Shown: positions 50,701-60,904 of the stretch, in pieces
Numbering within the stretch: position 1 is the first letter of the stretch
Layout: the number at the start of each line of letters is the position of its first letter
Assembly (NCBI GenBank): GCA_036517115.1
Contig: DATDYB010000005.1
Coordinates: 34,156-98,155, forward strand
Direction of reading: 5' to 3'
Source of the DNA: DATDYB01 sp036517115
GTDB lineage: Bacteria; Patescibacteriota; Minisyncoccia; Phycocordibacterales; PALSA-1337
Length of the DNA: 64,000 nucleotides
The notes under the pieces: generated by a model
What the model was told of the DNA's origin: nothing
The model's database searches: none
Seen by the model: the letters and a program-made list of their open reading frames with translations, nothing else
Position numbers and translations under genes: made by a program

Positions 50701-50922
50701 CTAAAAGCAGGTGAGCAAAAAAAGGAATAATACCGCGACCAGGAGACATCCCGGAAGAGCCTGCAAGCACGTTTCTTGCTTGAACTCTTGGGTAGTAGCA
50801 TTTTCCCTCTTTTGGCGTCTTTGCTTCCCTATCACAGTGACGGGGATATCAGCGTAGAACGCACTATCTGTTTCACTGGCAATTTTTTTAGTCCTGCCAT
50901 GGGACGTGTCAATATCAACCAT
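50701..50922 (-). CDS. small C-tail-anchored membrane protein (73 aa)
   Basis: Start at ATG 50922, which has AAAGGA 4-5 bases upstream; the in-frame ATG at 50955 has none. The N-terminal 50 residues are polar (MVDIDTSHGRTKKIASETDS...), the last 20 (ALPGCLLVAVLFLFLLTCF) form one TM helix, giving a tail-anchored topology. No family recognised. Own promoter (51022-51050) and terminator. Confidence 0.5.
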   Translation of the reverse strand: MVDIDTSHGRTKKIASETDSAFYADIPVTVIGKQRRQKRENATTQEFKQETCLQALPGCLLVAVLFLFLLTCF

Positions 50923-51021
50923 ATATCCTTTCGGAATGGTTGCCTCACCGTACATCTCACCTTACGGCGATGCCCCTCATGGGATTATTCAGCGAGGTTT
51001 GTGTCTTTTTTTCTACCCTAT

Positions 51022-51050
51022 ATCCTACTACATTTGTGAAATATTGTCAA
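51022..51050 (-). promoter_or_regulatory. sigma-70-type promoter of the small gene at 50701
   Basis: Minus strand TTGACA (51045-51050), 17-base spacer, TAGGAT (51022-51027). Confidence 0.6.
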
Positions 51051-51079
51051 TGTATGAAAAATGTGGTCTTGTGTAGACA

Positions 51080-51109
51080 GCAAAAAACCGCCCTAAGGCG
51101 GTTTTTTGC
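51080..51109. terminator. bidirectional terminator after the 16S rRNA gene
   Basis: Perfect 13-bp palindrome GCAAAAAACCGCC/GGCGGTTTTTTGC with a 4-base centre. The T run faces both ways; on the minus strand it ends the 16S transcript about 170 bases after helix 45. Confidence 0.85.
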
Positions 51110-51277
51110 TTGTATTATTTCCTATGTTGTTCCGTCCACTCTTCAAGCACGCATATGCTGTGCTCGAATATGCCATTCCTCTCTCATGGCTGAGGGTTCC
51201 TATTTTAGATTAGAGAACCATCACCTGCCCCGAAGGACAACGACCGTTCAATTTTTCCCGAAGGAAAAAAATGTTCA

Positions 51278-52828
<1,551 letters not shown>

Positions 52829-53147
52829 AAGTGAACGGAACAAAATAGAAAACAATAACTCATTGCCTATTTCATATTTTCACCACTTAAAAGTTTGTCG
52901 TCGCTCTTTTCCCTGTGATTGCAGGGTTGGAATCATTTTTTTGAATTTTTGTGTGACTTACACATTTCTGGTGCCCCGCATGTGTACGGAGCACCGTCTT
53001 GTATTCAATTTGAACATTTCAAAGATCACTAGCCTCTCTTTAAGGCGTAATGGCTATTATATACATAACGAAAAAGAATGCAAGCAAGTTTAGCTTACTA
53101 GCTTTTTAGCTGGTAGCTCGTAGGGAAATATGATCTTTTTGCAAATA
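52829..53147 (-). other. 16S rRNA leader and promoter region
   Basis: Promoter on the minus strand: TTGCAT (53078-53083), 16-base spacer, TATAAT (53056-53061). The ~220-base leader contains 53001-53020, which pairs with the trailer at 51269-51288 (5 plus 10 base pairs around an internal loop) and so forms the 16S processing stem. A CTCGTAG/AGCT-rich inverted word lies at 53093-53120. No protein gene. Confidence 0.65.
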
Positions 53148-53173
53148 AAAAAGCACCCACGAGGTGCTTTTTT
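53148..53173. terminator. bidirectional terminator after secF
   Basis: AAAAAAGCACC and GGTGCTTTTTT arms with a short loop, just after the secF stop codon and before the 16S promoter. Confidence 0.85.
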
Positions 53174-53179
53174 AGACCA

Positions 53180-54085
53180 CTACTTTCCTTTCTTCTGCCA
53201 CTTTTCAACAGTAACAAGAAGCGGTGAGGCGAGGAAGATCGAAGAGTATGTTCCAGCGGTGATACCAATCAAAAGAGCGAGGGAGAAAGCTCGGGTAATG
53301 TCGGGCCCCCACATGTAGAGCGCGACGAGAGCCAGGAGTGTGGTGAGTGAGGTGTTGATTGAACGCACGAAGGTCTGATTGATCCCCTCCCCTACAATTT
53401 TATCAAAATCCTTGTGTTCTCGATATTGTTCATTACGTCGTAAATTTTCTCGCACGCGATCGAACACAACAATCGTGTCATGAATGGAAAAACCGAGAAT
53501 CACCAGAAGTGCGGTGACGAAGAGCGTGTCAACTTCAAATCCATAGAAATACCCAAGTGCAGCGAACGCTCCCGTCGGCACCACCACGTCATGCACCAGC
53601 GCGACGATGGCAATGATGCCATATTTCCACGAAGATACTGGTTTCGAGACGTGTCGGAAGGCAAAGGTGATGAAAAGCACAATTGCAATGATCACGAGCA
53701 CGATCGAAAAGTAGGCTTTCTTCACCGCTTCGGCACCAAGGAGTGGTCCAATCGAATCAAATCGTTTTTCGACAGGCTTCACGCCGTTATTCTGCAGTGC
53801 CTTAGTGACCGCCACTCGTTCTGGTTCGCTCAAATGTCGCATGCGGATAATGTAGCCGATGTCTCCCGATGGCCGCACAGTGAACTCGCCCAAGGAAAGA
53901 GTAGACAGATTTTTCTTAATCAACTCAACCACCGGCCGTCCTACCGGATATTCCACCTCCAAGAGCGCGCCCCCTTTAAAATCAATACCGAGCTTCAGGC
54001 CCCAGGTAAACAGCGAAACAACAGCAGCCAAGGTAATGAGGGCGATCAGTGCGTAAAATATTTTTCTGTGTTTAACAATCCACAT
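53180..54085 (-). CDS. secF: protein translocase subunit SecF
   Basis: 301 aa with six TM helices. GIDFKGGALLEVEY near 33-46 is the SecF periplasmic start motif, and GFSIHDTIVVFDRVREN near 198-214 the conserved fourth-helix region. With SecD it uses the proton gradient to pull exported proteins out of SecYEG. Start 11 bases after the secD stop codon; co-transcribed. The C terminus ends KWQKKGK, normal for short SecF. Confidence 0.94.
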   Translation of the reverse strand: MWIVKHRKIFYALIALITLAAVVSLFTWGLKLGIDFKGGALLEVEYPVGRPVVELIKKNLSTLSLGEFTVRPSGDIGYIIRMRHLSEPERVAVTKALQNNGVKPVEKRFDSIGPLLGAEAVKKAYFSIVLVIIAIVLFITFAFRHVSKPVSSWKYGIIAIVALVHDVVVPTGAFAALGYFYGFEVDTLFVTALLVILGFSIHDTIVVFDRVRENLRRNEQYREHKDFDKIVGEGINQTFVRSINTSLTTLLALVALYMWGPDITRAFSLALLIGITAGTYSSIFLASPLLVTVEKWQKKGK

Positions 54086-54096
54086 ATGAATAGAGA

Positions 54097-55437
54097 TTAA
54101 TTAATGCCGCTGCTGAATAAAAACTTCGAAATCTTACCCTGACCTCGTACGCCAATCGCCTTAAGTAGTGTTCGAGAGAAGGTAATGGCACTAAACATTG
54201 AGATAAGCACGCCGATGATGAAGACGAGGGCAAATCCTTTTATAATAGCCGTTGACGCGAAGACATAGAGAATTACGCCGGTGATGATGCTTGAAAGATT
54301 ACTGTCGCGGATAGAAAGCCATGCTCTTGCAAACCCTTCGTTCACGGCTTCTGGAAGCGCTTTACCTCGTTTCAATTCCTCTTTCATGCGCTCGAAGATG
54401 AGAATGTTCGCATCCACCGCCATACCAAGAGAAAGAATGAAGCCGGCGATGCCCGCAGAGGTGAGCGTGACGGGAATAAGTTTAAATATTGCAAGGTTAA
54501 GCGCGACGTACACACAGAGCGCTATGATAGCTATTACTCCCGGCAGGCGATACCAAAGAATAAGGAACAAGGCGATAATGCCGAAGGCATACATGCCTGC
54601 TCGCACGCCAGCATGAGTTGCCTCATCGCCAAGAGTGGCTCCAATGGTCTGCGTCGAAGCAAGTTCGATCGGCACCGGTAGAGCGCCAAAGTTGAGGTCT
54701 CGCACGAGGTTACGCGCGCCTTCCGGTGTAAACCCCCCTGAAATTTGAGCCTTGCCGTCACGGATCTCTTCTCGGATCACCGGCAACGAAATGGGTTTCT
54801 CATCGAGAAAAATAGCGAGCACTTCACCAACATGTTCTCTGGTGATTTTTGCAAACAGATCTTTTCCGTTTTGATTGAACATAAGCGAGACAACAGGCTC
54901 ACTAGTCTGTGGTAAAAATTCAAGTGTCGCACGCTGCACCAGTCGACCTGTTAGTCCTGTAGTGGTAAAAAGCTCAGCGGTGGTTGATGCGGTTGCGGCC
55001 ATTCCAAGCGCCTGAAGCTTTGCTTCGTTATCTTTAGTCAGTAGTTTAAATTCAAGTGAGGGCGTCTTACCAATGAGCGCGACCGCCTGAGCTACGTCGG
55101 TAACACCGGGCAATTCTACAATCAACTTCTGATCAGCTTCGTTGTTACCGAGCACTCCTCCCTGTTCCACCTGAACGATAGGCTCAGAAACTCCGAAAAG
55201 ATTAACTCTTTTTTCCACGACATCGCGAAGCGCTTCCATGGAAGCGTTAATATCTGAGGCAGGGATGGTAGATGTATCCGCTTTGTAGACGAGATGTGTG
55301 CCACCCGAAAGGTCAAGACCGAGCTTAAAAGGGAATTTATTAACGAAACCTACACCCACTTTTTGTGATGCATAATCAAAATAGCCGATTAAAGCTCCGA
55401 GGATGATAAGAATGAGGGCGATAATTCGTATTTTCAT
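54097..55437 (-). CDS. secD: protein translocase subunit SecD
   Basis: 446 aa. LGLDLSGGTHLVYKAD near 39-54 is the SecD signature, followed by the P1 domain with RVNLFGVSEP near 77-86, and LSLGMAVDANILIFERMKEE near 340-359 in the TM4-5 region. Shorter than E. coli SecD but like most Gram-positive/CPR forms. Partner of the downstream secF. A small ATG-proximal A/T-rich region lacks an SD. Confidence 0.94.
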   Translation of the reverse strand: MKIRIIALILIILGALIGYFDYASQKVGVGFVNKFPFKLGLDLSGGTHLVYKADTSTIPASDINASMEALRDVVEKRVNLFGVSEPIVQVEQGGVLGNNEADQKLIVELPGVTDVAQAVALIGKTPSLEFKLLTKDNEAKLQALGMAATASTTAELFTTTGLTGRLVQRATLEFLPQTSEPVVSLMFNQNGKDLFAKITREHVGEVLAIFLDEKPISLPVIREEIRDGKAQISGGFTPEGARNLVRDLNFGALPVPIELASTQTIGATLGDEATHAGVRAGMYAFGIIALFLILWYRLPGVIAIIALCVYVALNLAIFKLIPVTLTSAGIAGFILSLGMAVDANILIFERMKEELKRGKALPEAVNEGFARAWLSIRDSNLSSIITGVILYVFASTAIIKGFALVFIIGVLISMFSAITFSRTLLKAIGVRGQGKISKFLFSSGIN

Positions 55438-55500
55438 GTGATAAGAAAATTATGCTGGACAGAGCCTATTATATGGATTTGGGATAATATTGCAACGCAT

Positions 55501-56856
55501 CTATCGACCTCGGCGAGAGACGAGGTCGCGAAGAGTTTTGAGAGCAATTTTGAGATCAAGGATGAAAGAGCGATTTTTGATGTAGTAGAGATCATAGGAA
55601 AGTTTTTCTTTGGTGGCTACTACCGCCTCGCCGTGATGAGGATGATTTTCATGATAAATTTGTGCCCAGCCAGAGAGTCCCGGCTTGATAAGATGACGAA
55701 TGTTGTAATAAGGAATTTCCTTCTCATAGAGTCGCACCAGTGCGGGCAATTCGGGACGAGGGCCAATTAAGGAAATGTCTCCTTTGAATACGTTCCAGAG
55801 CTGCGGCAATTCGTCAATACGGCTTTTGCGGAGAAACTTCCCCACCCGCGTAACGCGAAGCTTGCTCGTTCCACCCTGGCCGTAATTGCCGCTGTCATCC
55901 CCCGACATACTTCTAAATTTTACAATCTTCACCAGCTGATTGTTTTTGCCAGTCCTCTCCTGTGTAATGAAAAGCTGACCGCCGTCTTCGAGCTTGATTG
56001 CAAGAAACACAAAAGGATACGCAAGAAGCGACAAGATACCCAACACAAAGGAAAGCGCGATGTCCATGACGCGCTTCAGCGCATCATAGGTAATTTTCGG
56101 CGATACTGAAATGTTTTCCAAGAACCAATTGTATTTAAGGAGAGAAAGCGGCACACGGTCAAAAATATCCTCATAAATTTTGTGCATATCGAAAAAGCGC
56201 ACTTTAGAGAAAATGAGGTTGTAGAGGGAGGGCAGAAACGGCTCTATTTTCTCGTTCCGGAGATCGACGGCCACCGCCTCAACCCCTTCGCTGTAAATGC
56301 GATTCAGCACTTCTTCTTTAAAATCGATCGATTCGAGGTCGTTAAGATCGATAGACGTCACAAACTCCAACCCATACCGTGTGTTGTTGTTCACCTCCTC
56401 GCGTAACTCTTTCATTTCCTCCCCCACTCCAATGATCATGGCTTTTTCTTTACGTCGAGTTCCCAGCACCACGTCGCTCTGCATTCTCCAGACCAGAAGT
56501 AACAAGAAAGAAATAATGAGGTAGATAAAGAGATTTGTTTTAGGGGTAATGCCGAATACGGGAATGAAGTAGAAAAAGAGTACGGCGATGACGCTGTTAA
56601 TAATAACGACATTGAGGAGTACGCTCGGCAAACGGCTTTTAAAGAGTACGGTATGTTTCTCGTACAAACCGCCGATAAAAAATACCACTACCCACACAAA
56701 AAAAAGCATAGTGAAGGGTACCAAGTGTTCGATAAAGATGGTTGCGCTCGGAAGATCCCCATAGCGAAAAAAGAGCATGAGCCACAATGCAACGAGAAAA
56801 ATGCACACATCACCCACGAAGAGAATAAAGGGTTCTTTTTTGTTCGAATTCAGCAT
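55501..56856 (-). CDS. polyprenyl-phosphate sugar-1-phosphate transferase (WcaJ/WbaP type)
   Basis: 451 aa: four N-terminal TM helices (to ~115), a Rossmann-like central domain, a fifth hydrophobic segment (ALSFVLGILSLLAYPFVFLA near 268-287) and the catalytic bacterial sugar transferase domain (TGKNNQLVKIVKFRSM, RKSRIDELPQLWNVFKGDISLIGPRPELPAL, GLSGWAQI). It transfers a sugar-1-phosphate from a UDP-sugar to undecaprenyl phosphate, starting lipid-linked glycan synthesis. It is divergent from the GT4 gene at 56959, which could extend its product. Confidence 0.9.
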   Translation of the reverse strand: MLNSNKKEPFILFVGDVCIFLVALWLMLFFRYGDLPSATIFIEHLVPFTMLFFVWVVVFFIGGLYEKHTVLFKSRLPSVLLNVVIINSVIAVLFFYFIPVFGITPKTNLFIYLIISFLLLLVWRMQSDVVLGTRRKEKAMIIGVGEEMKELREEVNNNTRYGLEFVTSIDLNDLESIDFKEEVLNRIYSEGVEAVAVDLRNEKIEPFLPSLYNLIFSKVRFFDMHKIYEDIFDRVPLSLLKYNWFLENISVSPKITYDALKRVMDIALSFVLGILSLLAYPFVFLAIKLEDGGQLFITQERTGKNNQLVKIVKFRSMSGDDSGNYGQGGTSKLRVTRVGKFLRKSRIDELPQLWNVFKGDISLIGPRPELPALVRLYEKEIPYYNIRHLIKPGLSGWAQIYHENHPHHGEAVVATKEKLSYDLYYIKNRSFILDLKIALKTLRDLVSRRGR

Positions 56857-56958
56857 ATAACCTTCATATCATACACTCATGAACGAGAAACTTGCAACAT
56901 ATGGCACAAAGCCTACACGAGAAAAAAGTTGCCGAATGCTGAAAATAATGGTATTTTT

Positions 56959-58197
56959 ATGAAACGTATGGATGAGAAGAAAAAGAAGATACTGTATGTC
57001 ATCACCAAGTCTACATGGGGAGGGGCACAATCATATGTATACGATCTAGCAACCTCACTAGCTAGAGACACGTTCGACGTCGCCGTAGCCCTCGGACAAG
57101 GGGGAACATTGGAAGAGAAGCTTACCAAAGCAGGAGTACGCACGATACTCATCCCCTCGCTTAACCGCGACATCAATCCCCTCCTCGATCTACAATCTTT
57201 TTTTGAGCTACTCCGGATACTATGGAGGGAAGAACCTCATGTTATTCACCTCAACAGTTCAAAGATCGGTGGATTGGGCGCTCTCGCCGGCCGCATCTAT
57301 AATTTTTTACTTTCAGCTCATCATACTTCACGCCGCCTTTTTTCAAGACTCTCGTTCGGTAAACTACAACCTCCCACCCGCCACTTACCGGCCAAAATCA
57401 TATTCACGGGCCACGGATGGGCTTTTAACGAAGACCGAGGGTTTATAGCCAGAAAATTCATTCTCTTTCTCCACTGGCTCATGATCGTCCTCGCACATAA
57501 AGTCATTGCCGTATCTGAAAAAACAAAGCGTGATATTGCCTGGCTGCCATTCGCGGGAAAGAAAATCACCGTAATTTATAATGGTCTTCACTCCGTAGCT
57601 CTTTTTTCCAAGAATAGCGCTCGGCTTGAGCTTAGTGCAAAAATTCCCGCTCTAAAAACACTCCCTCGTGACACGGTCTGGATCGGAACTATTTCAGAGC
57701 TTCACTACACCAAAGGACTTGATCTTGCTCTGACGGCGCTTGCCGCTTTAGTGAGAGAGCGGCCTGAAGCTATCTTAGTCATTATTGGCGAAGGAGAAAA
57801 AAGAGCCGACCTTGAAACCAAGATTAAAACATTAAAATTAGAAGGGCGAGTATTTCTCCCTGGGAGAATTCCCGATGCCCGTCTCTATCTTAGCGCCTTC
57901 GACATATTCACCCTCACCTCGCGCACGGAAGCCCTTCCTTACAGCGTCATCGAAGCGGGGCTTGCCGGACTTCCCGTCGTCGTCACTGCTGTAGGGGGTA
58001 TTCCAGAAATTGTCGAGGATATGAAATCGGGCATTCTTATTCAACCCAAAAACACCGTTGAAATCGAGCGAGCACTCTCCTATCTCATTGATCATCCCGA
58101 AAAAAGAAAACAGTTTGGCGAAGAGCTTAAAAAGTCGGTTAAAGAAAAGTTCTCACTCGTGCAAATGCTTGAGAAGACGATTGCGTTATATAACTAA
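56959..58197 (+). CDS. GT4-family glycosyltransferase
   Basis: 412 aa from ATG 56959 (MKRMDEKKKKILYVITKSTWGGAQ); ATG 56968 is equally possible and longer readings run into the divergent gene. VWIGTISELHYTKGLDLALTAL near 236-257 opens the donor domain and AFDIFTLTSRTEALPYSVIEAGLAGLP near 314-340 is the EX7E-type motif. Shares an intergenic region with the sugar-phosphate transferase at 55501, whose lipid-linked product it may elongate. Confidence 0.86.
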   Translation: MKRMDEKKKKILYVITKSTWGGAQSYVYDLATSLARDTFDVAVALGQGGTLEEKLTKAGVRTILIPSLNRDINPLLDLQSFFELLRILWREEPHVIHLNSSKIGGLGALAGRIYNFLLSAHHTSRRLFSRLSFGKLQPPTRHLPAKIIFTGHGWAFNEDRGFIARKFILFLHWLMIVLAHKVIAVSEKTKRDIAWLPFAGKKITVIYNGLHSVALFSKNSARLELSAKIPALKTLPRDTVWIGTISELHYTKGLDLALTALAALVRERPEAILVIIGEGEKRADLETKIKTLKLEGRVFLPGRIPDARLYLSAFDIFTLTSRTEALPYSVIEAGLAGLPVVVTAVGGIPEIVEDMKSGILIQPKNTVEIERALSYLIDHPEKRKQFGEELKKSVKEKFSLVQMLEKTIALYN

Positions 58198-58212
58198 CCT
58201 AATTCTCAAGCA

Positions 58213-59370
58213 CTAGGGGCCTAGAAATTCATTTTTGATGGAGTCTTTGTGTGCGTCTCGGCGATAACGGCGCATACCCATGAGGATACCGAGACCAAGG
58301 AACGTGGTAAGAAGATGCGTGCCGCCATAGGAGAGGAACGGAATGGTGGTGCCGGTGACGGGCAAGAGGCCAACATTCATGCCAACATTAACAATGAAGT
58401 GGCTCATAAGGAGTATGGCGAGCCCGGCACCAAAAAGAATTTCAAAGTTAGTTGCCCCTAAGAGCGCCGCTTGAATGATGCGCCACATGACGATACCAAA
58501 AAGGATGAATAGTAAGAGCACTCCTCCAAAGCCCCATTCCTCCGCAAATGCGGCAAAGATAAAGTCTGTTTGGTATTCGGGCAAGAATTTGAGCTTAGAC
58601 TGTGTACCGTACCCTATACCCTTCCCTAAGATTTGTCCTGAACCCACCGCGATCATAGACTGGTAGGCGTTGTAACCCGAACCACGGATATCAGTGAGCG
58701 GATGGAGGAAATTCTTGATGCGATTCTTTTGATACTCTTTAAATCCGTAAGCCCAGAGTCCGCCAAAAGCTACTAAACCCACCAAAAAAACTACCAGAAG
58801 ATGCTTTTTGGAGATGCCGGATACGAGGACCATGCCAAGCCACACCAGAAAAATAATGATTGCTGAGCCAAAATCAGGTTGTAATAGTACAAGAAAAAAG
58901 ATAATAAACGTATACAACCCTGAAACTAAAATATGACGGAAGTGGGCAATCTCGATATGTCGTCTCGAAAAATATTTCGCCAGGAGTAAGATAAGAACAA
59001 GCTTAATCGGATCTGAGGGTTGAAAACTTATAAATCCCAAGTCAAACCAGCTTTGAGCACCTTTAACCGTTTTACCGATGAGCAGCACTAAAATGAGAAG
59101 TGAGCATGAGACTGCGAACAACGTAACGATCACGCTGGTGCGGCGTAAAAGTCTGAAATCGATCATGCTCATAATAAAAAACAATATGAGCGAGACGGAA
59201 ATCCAGATAAGTTGCTTCTCGAAATAGCGGTTATCCTCAAGAAACGAGTGCATAGTGACGAGGCCCGCACCAAGGAGCGGAAGAATCGCGCCAAAAAGCA
59301 CCCAATCAATGGTGAATTTAGAAGGACGCTCGAGGGTTGCGGCGGTCAATTGTCGAAGGCGCGAAAACAT
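58213..59370 (-). CDS. rodA: RodA-type SEDS peptidoglycan polymerase
   Basis: 385 aa, about ten TM helices. WFDLGFISFQPSDPIKLVLI near 114-133 has the SEDS Q-P-S-E/D region, LLQPDFGSAIIIFLVW near 162-177 the conserved aspartate loop, and GTTIPFLSYGGTHLLTTFLGLGIL near 340-363 the C-terminal signature. It polymerises glycan strands during elongation. The product name RodA rather than FtsW is chosen from YNAYQSMIAVGSGQILGKG. Five bases separate it from the upstream gene. Confidence 0.92.
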   Translation of the reverse strand: MFSRLRQLTAATLERPSKFTIDWVLFGAILPLLGAGLVTMHSFLEDNRYFEKQLIWISVSLILFFIMSMIDFRLLRRTSVIVTLFAVSCSLLILVLLIGKTVKGAQSWFDLGFISFQPSDPIKLVLILLLAKYFSRRHIEIAHFRHILVSGLYTFIIFFLVLLQPDFGSAIIIFLVWLGMVLVSGISKKHLLVVFLVGLVAFGGLWAYGFKEYQKNRIKNFLHPLTDIRGSGYNAYQSMIAVGSGQILGKGIGYGTQSKLKFLPEYQTDFIFAAFAEEWGFGGVLLLFILFGIVMWRIIQAALLGATNFEILFGAGLAILLMSHFIVNVGMNVGLLPVTGTTIPFLSYGGTHLLTTFLGLGILMGMRRYRRDAHKDSIKNEFLGP

Positions 59371-59375
59371 ACAGG

Positions 59376-60134
59376 TTAACGCGGACGAATAAGCGGCACG
59401 ATCTCGATGCGGGAAGCGGTTTTTCCGAATTTTTCTGGCCAGGTGAAGGTGGCGGCTACACGGTCGTTTTTGGGAATGATGTCGATAATTGTTTTAGAGA
59501 ATGCGAGTGCATTATCATTGGTGTCGTACACGATGGCCACAACATCAACTCCACGAATCTCATTAATTGATCGGTTTTCGATCACTGTATCGAGACGAGG
59601 TGTGGTTGTTTCTTTACTCAAGACTTTACTAGATACAACAAGTGCACTTGTGTTGCCTTGGCTTTTTTCCCACGGAATCGGCGCTGCCCACTCAAAGGTG
59701 ACACGTGTGGGCACTCGCTCTCCTACCTTTATCGCATTTTCAAAAATTGGAATTTTTTGGTGAGGTAAGAGATAGGTACTGCCCCGACGTTCGGTGATGA
59801 GAACGCTCGCGTTATCATATAATCGAAAAATGTAGGAAACATTTCGTGCGGCACCATCGAGATTTGGATTTTCGACATACGCGAGCACGTTATAAACGCC
59901 AGTGGTTACACGAAGAGCCCGGGTCCAGATGATAATAGGATTCAGAAATTGTGAAGCACAGATTTTAGGACAAGGACCACTACAGTCAACACCGAGTTCC
60001 CTTTGGTTTTGCTTACCATCAGAACAAGTTGGCGCTTTATAGAACGTAAGGAAAAGTGGCACTCCGACAAAGAGTATGAGTGCCGCCACAAAGAGGGAGA
60101 AATAAATACTTTTACGTCGTGAAGCCCAGGACAT
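59376..60134 (-). CDS. membrane-anchored extracytoplasmic protein with Cys-rich motif
   Basis: 252 aa. One TM helix at 11-31, then CSDGKQNQRELGVDCSGPC around 37-55 plus a further Cys, a four-Cys pattern seen repeatedly in this bacterial group. The remainder looks like one or two beta-sandwich domains (VLAYVENPNLDGAARNVSY; ALVVSSKVLSKET). Function unknown; the location outside the membrane and co-transcription with rodA hint at the cell envelope. Confidence 0.65.
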   Translation of the reverse strand: MSWASRRKSIYFSLFVAALILFVGVPLFLTFYKAPTCSDGKQNQRELGVDCSGPCPKICASQFLNPIIIWTRALRVTTGVYNVLAYVENPNLDGAARNVSYIFRLYDNASVLITERRGSTYLLPHQKIPIFENAIKVGERVPTRVTFEWAAPIPWEKSQGNTSALVVSSKVLSKETTTPRLDTVIENRSINEIRGVDVVAIVYDTNDNALAFSKTIIDIIPKNDRVAATFTWPEKFGKTASRIEIVPLIRPR

Positions 60135-60274
60135 ATGAAAGTAAGTGTAAAGTTAAAAGTGTAAAGTGTAAAGCGGCAATTCTGATTGTCGTCCCTGTGA
60201 AGATTCCCGATTTCTAAGCGAATCTTCAAGCTTCTAGAAATCGCAATGCCTGTGGTGCGGGGATCCAGTTACCC

Positions 60275-60562
60275 TTAATCGTGAAATTCGATCTCTACTC
60301 CGCCTGTTCGTTTAGAGGCAGTATTGTAAAGAAATGCGATCAATATCCCTCCGATGAAGCCTAGTATGCCGTAACAGACCGGGAAGATAATAATAGCCCA
60401 TACTCCGATTGCCTCTAAAAATCCACCATCGCCACCTGAAAAACTAAGTCCACCAAGCGAATCTGCCGCAAAAAATATACCGATAATAAGACCGATAAAA
60501 AAGTAAATGAACGCAACTGTTTTTCCGAATGATGCGACTCCTATTCTTTTAATTCTTTTCAT
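60275..60562 (-). CDS. small membrane protein with two TM helices
   Basis: 95 aa: MKRIKRIGVASFGKT, then TM helices at about 17-36 and 51-79 separated by a Gly/Ser-rich loop (LGGLSFSGGDGGF), ending KRTGGVEIEFHD. Similar in layout to DUF3566-like membrane proteins, but no firm family. TACAGT lies 6 bases before the ATG. The 140-base gap to the next gene contains direct AAGTGTAAAG words. Confidence 0.6.
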   Translation of the reverse strand: MKRIKRIGVASFGKTVAFIYFFIGLIIGIFFAADSLGGLSFSGGDGGFLEAIGVWAIIIFPVCYGILGFIGGILIAFLYNTASKRTGGVEIEFHD

Positions 60563-60638
60563 ATCCTAACTGTATCATGTTTTTTGCCCAAAAAAGTACG
60601 TAGATTGAGTCCTTCGGGTCGAAAGTTAGCATAGACAA

Positions 60639-60657
60639 AATCTCTTATTCAGAGATT
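60639..60657 (-). terminator. possible terminator of the 23S-5S transcript
   Basis: AATCTCT, loop, AGAGATT followed by TTGT on the minus strand, 25 bases after 5S. Stem is short, so moderate support. Confidence 0.45.
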
Positions 60658-60681
60658 AATTGAAGGTTAGTTAAATATTTT

Positions 60682-60792
60682 GTCTTGGCGACTAGCTACT
60701 TTCGCCCCGAAGGACTATCATCGCCGCAACCACGTTTCACTTCCGTGTTCGGAAAGGGAACGGGTGTTTCCATGGCGCCGAATCACCAAGAC
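60682..60792 (-). rRNA. rrf: 5S ribosomal RNA
   Basis: About 111 bases. GTCTTGGTGATT/..GTCGCCAAGAC form helix I; CCGAACACGGAAGTGAAAC is the conserved loop B/C region; GATGATAGTCC and GCGAAAGTAGC follow as in normal 5S. ATTTTG/CAAAAT flanks extend helix I as a processing stem. It follows 23S on the same strand with a spacer of about 110 bases. A near-complementary copy of its 60695-60715 segment lies just downstream at 60609-60630. Confidence 0.92.
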
Positions 60793-60904
60793 AAAATATT
60801 CAACGAAGGTGTTGTGTGCCAACACCGCTTTCACTGTTCGAATCATCAAACAGCAAAAGCGATGTTGGCCGTAGAAAGCAATTTAAGTAACGTTCAAATT
60901 TCCT

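Larger units (their letters stand above)
50923..51277. other. region between the 16S 3' end and the small gene at 50701
   Basis: Contains the promoter of the 50701 gene, the bidirectional terminator at 51080-51109 and the 16S trailer. In the trailer (minus strand, 51268 down to 51110) two CTTCGGG-capped hairpins are seen and no CCUCC. No protein gene is supported. Confidence 0.7.

Noticed and set aside
53480..54100. 206-codon plus-strand open frame opposite secF
   Set aside because: It is a mirror frame of secF with low-complexity composition and no start signal.
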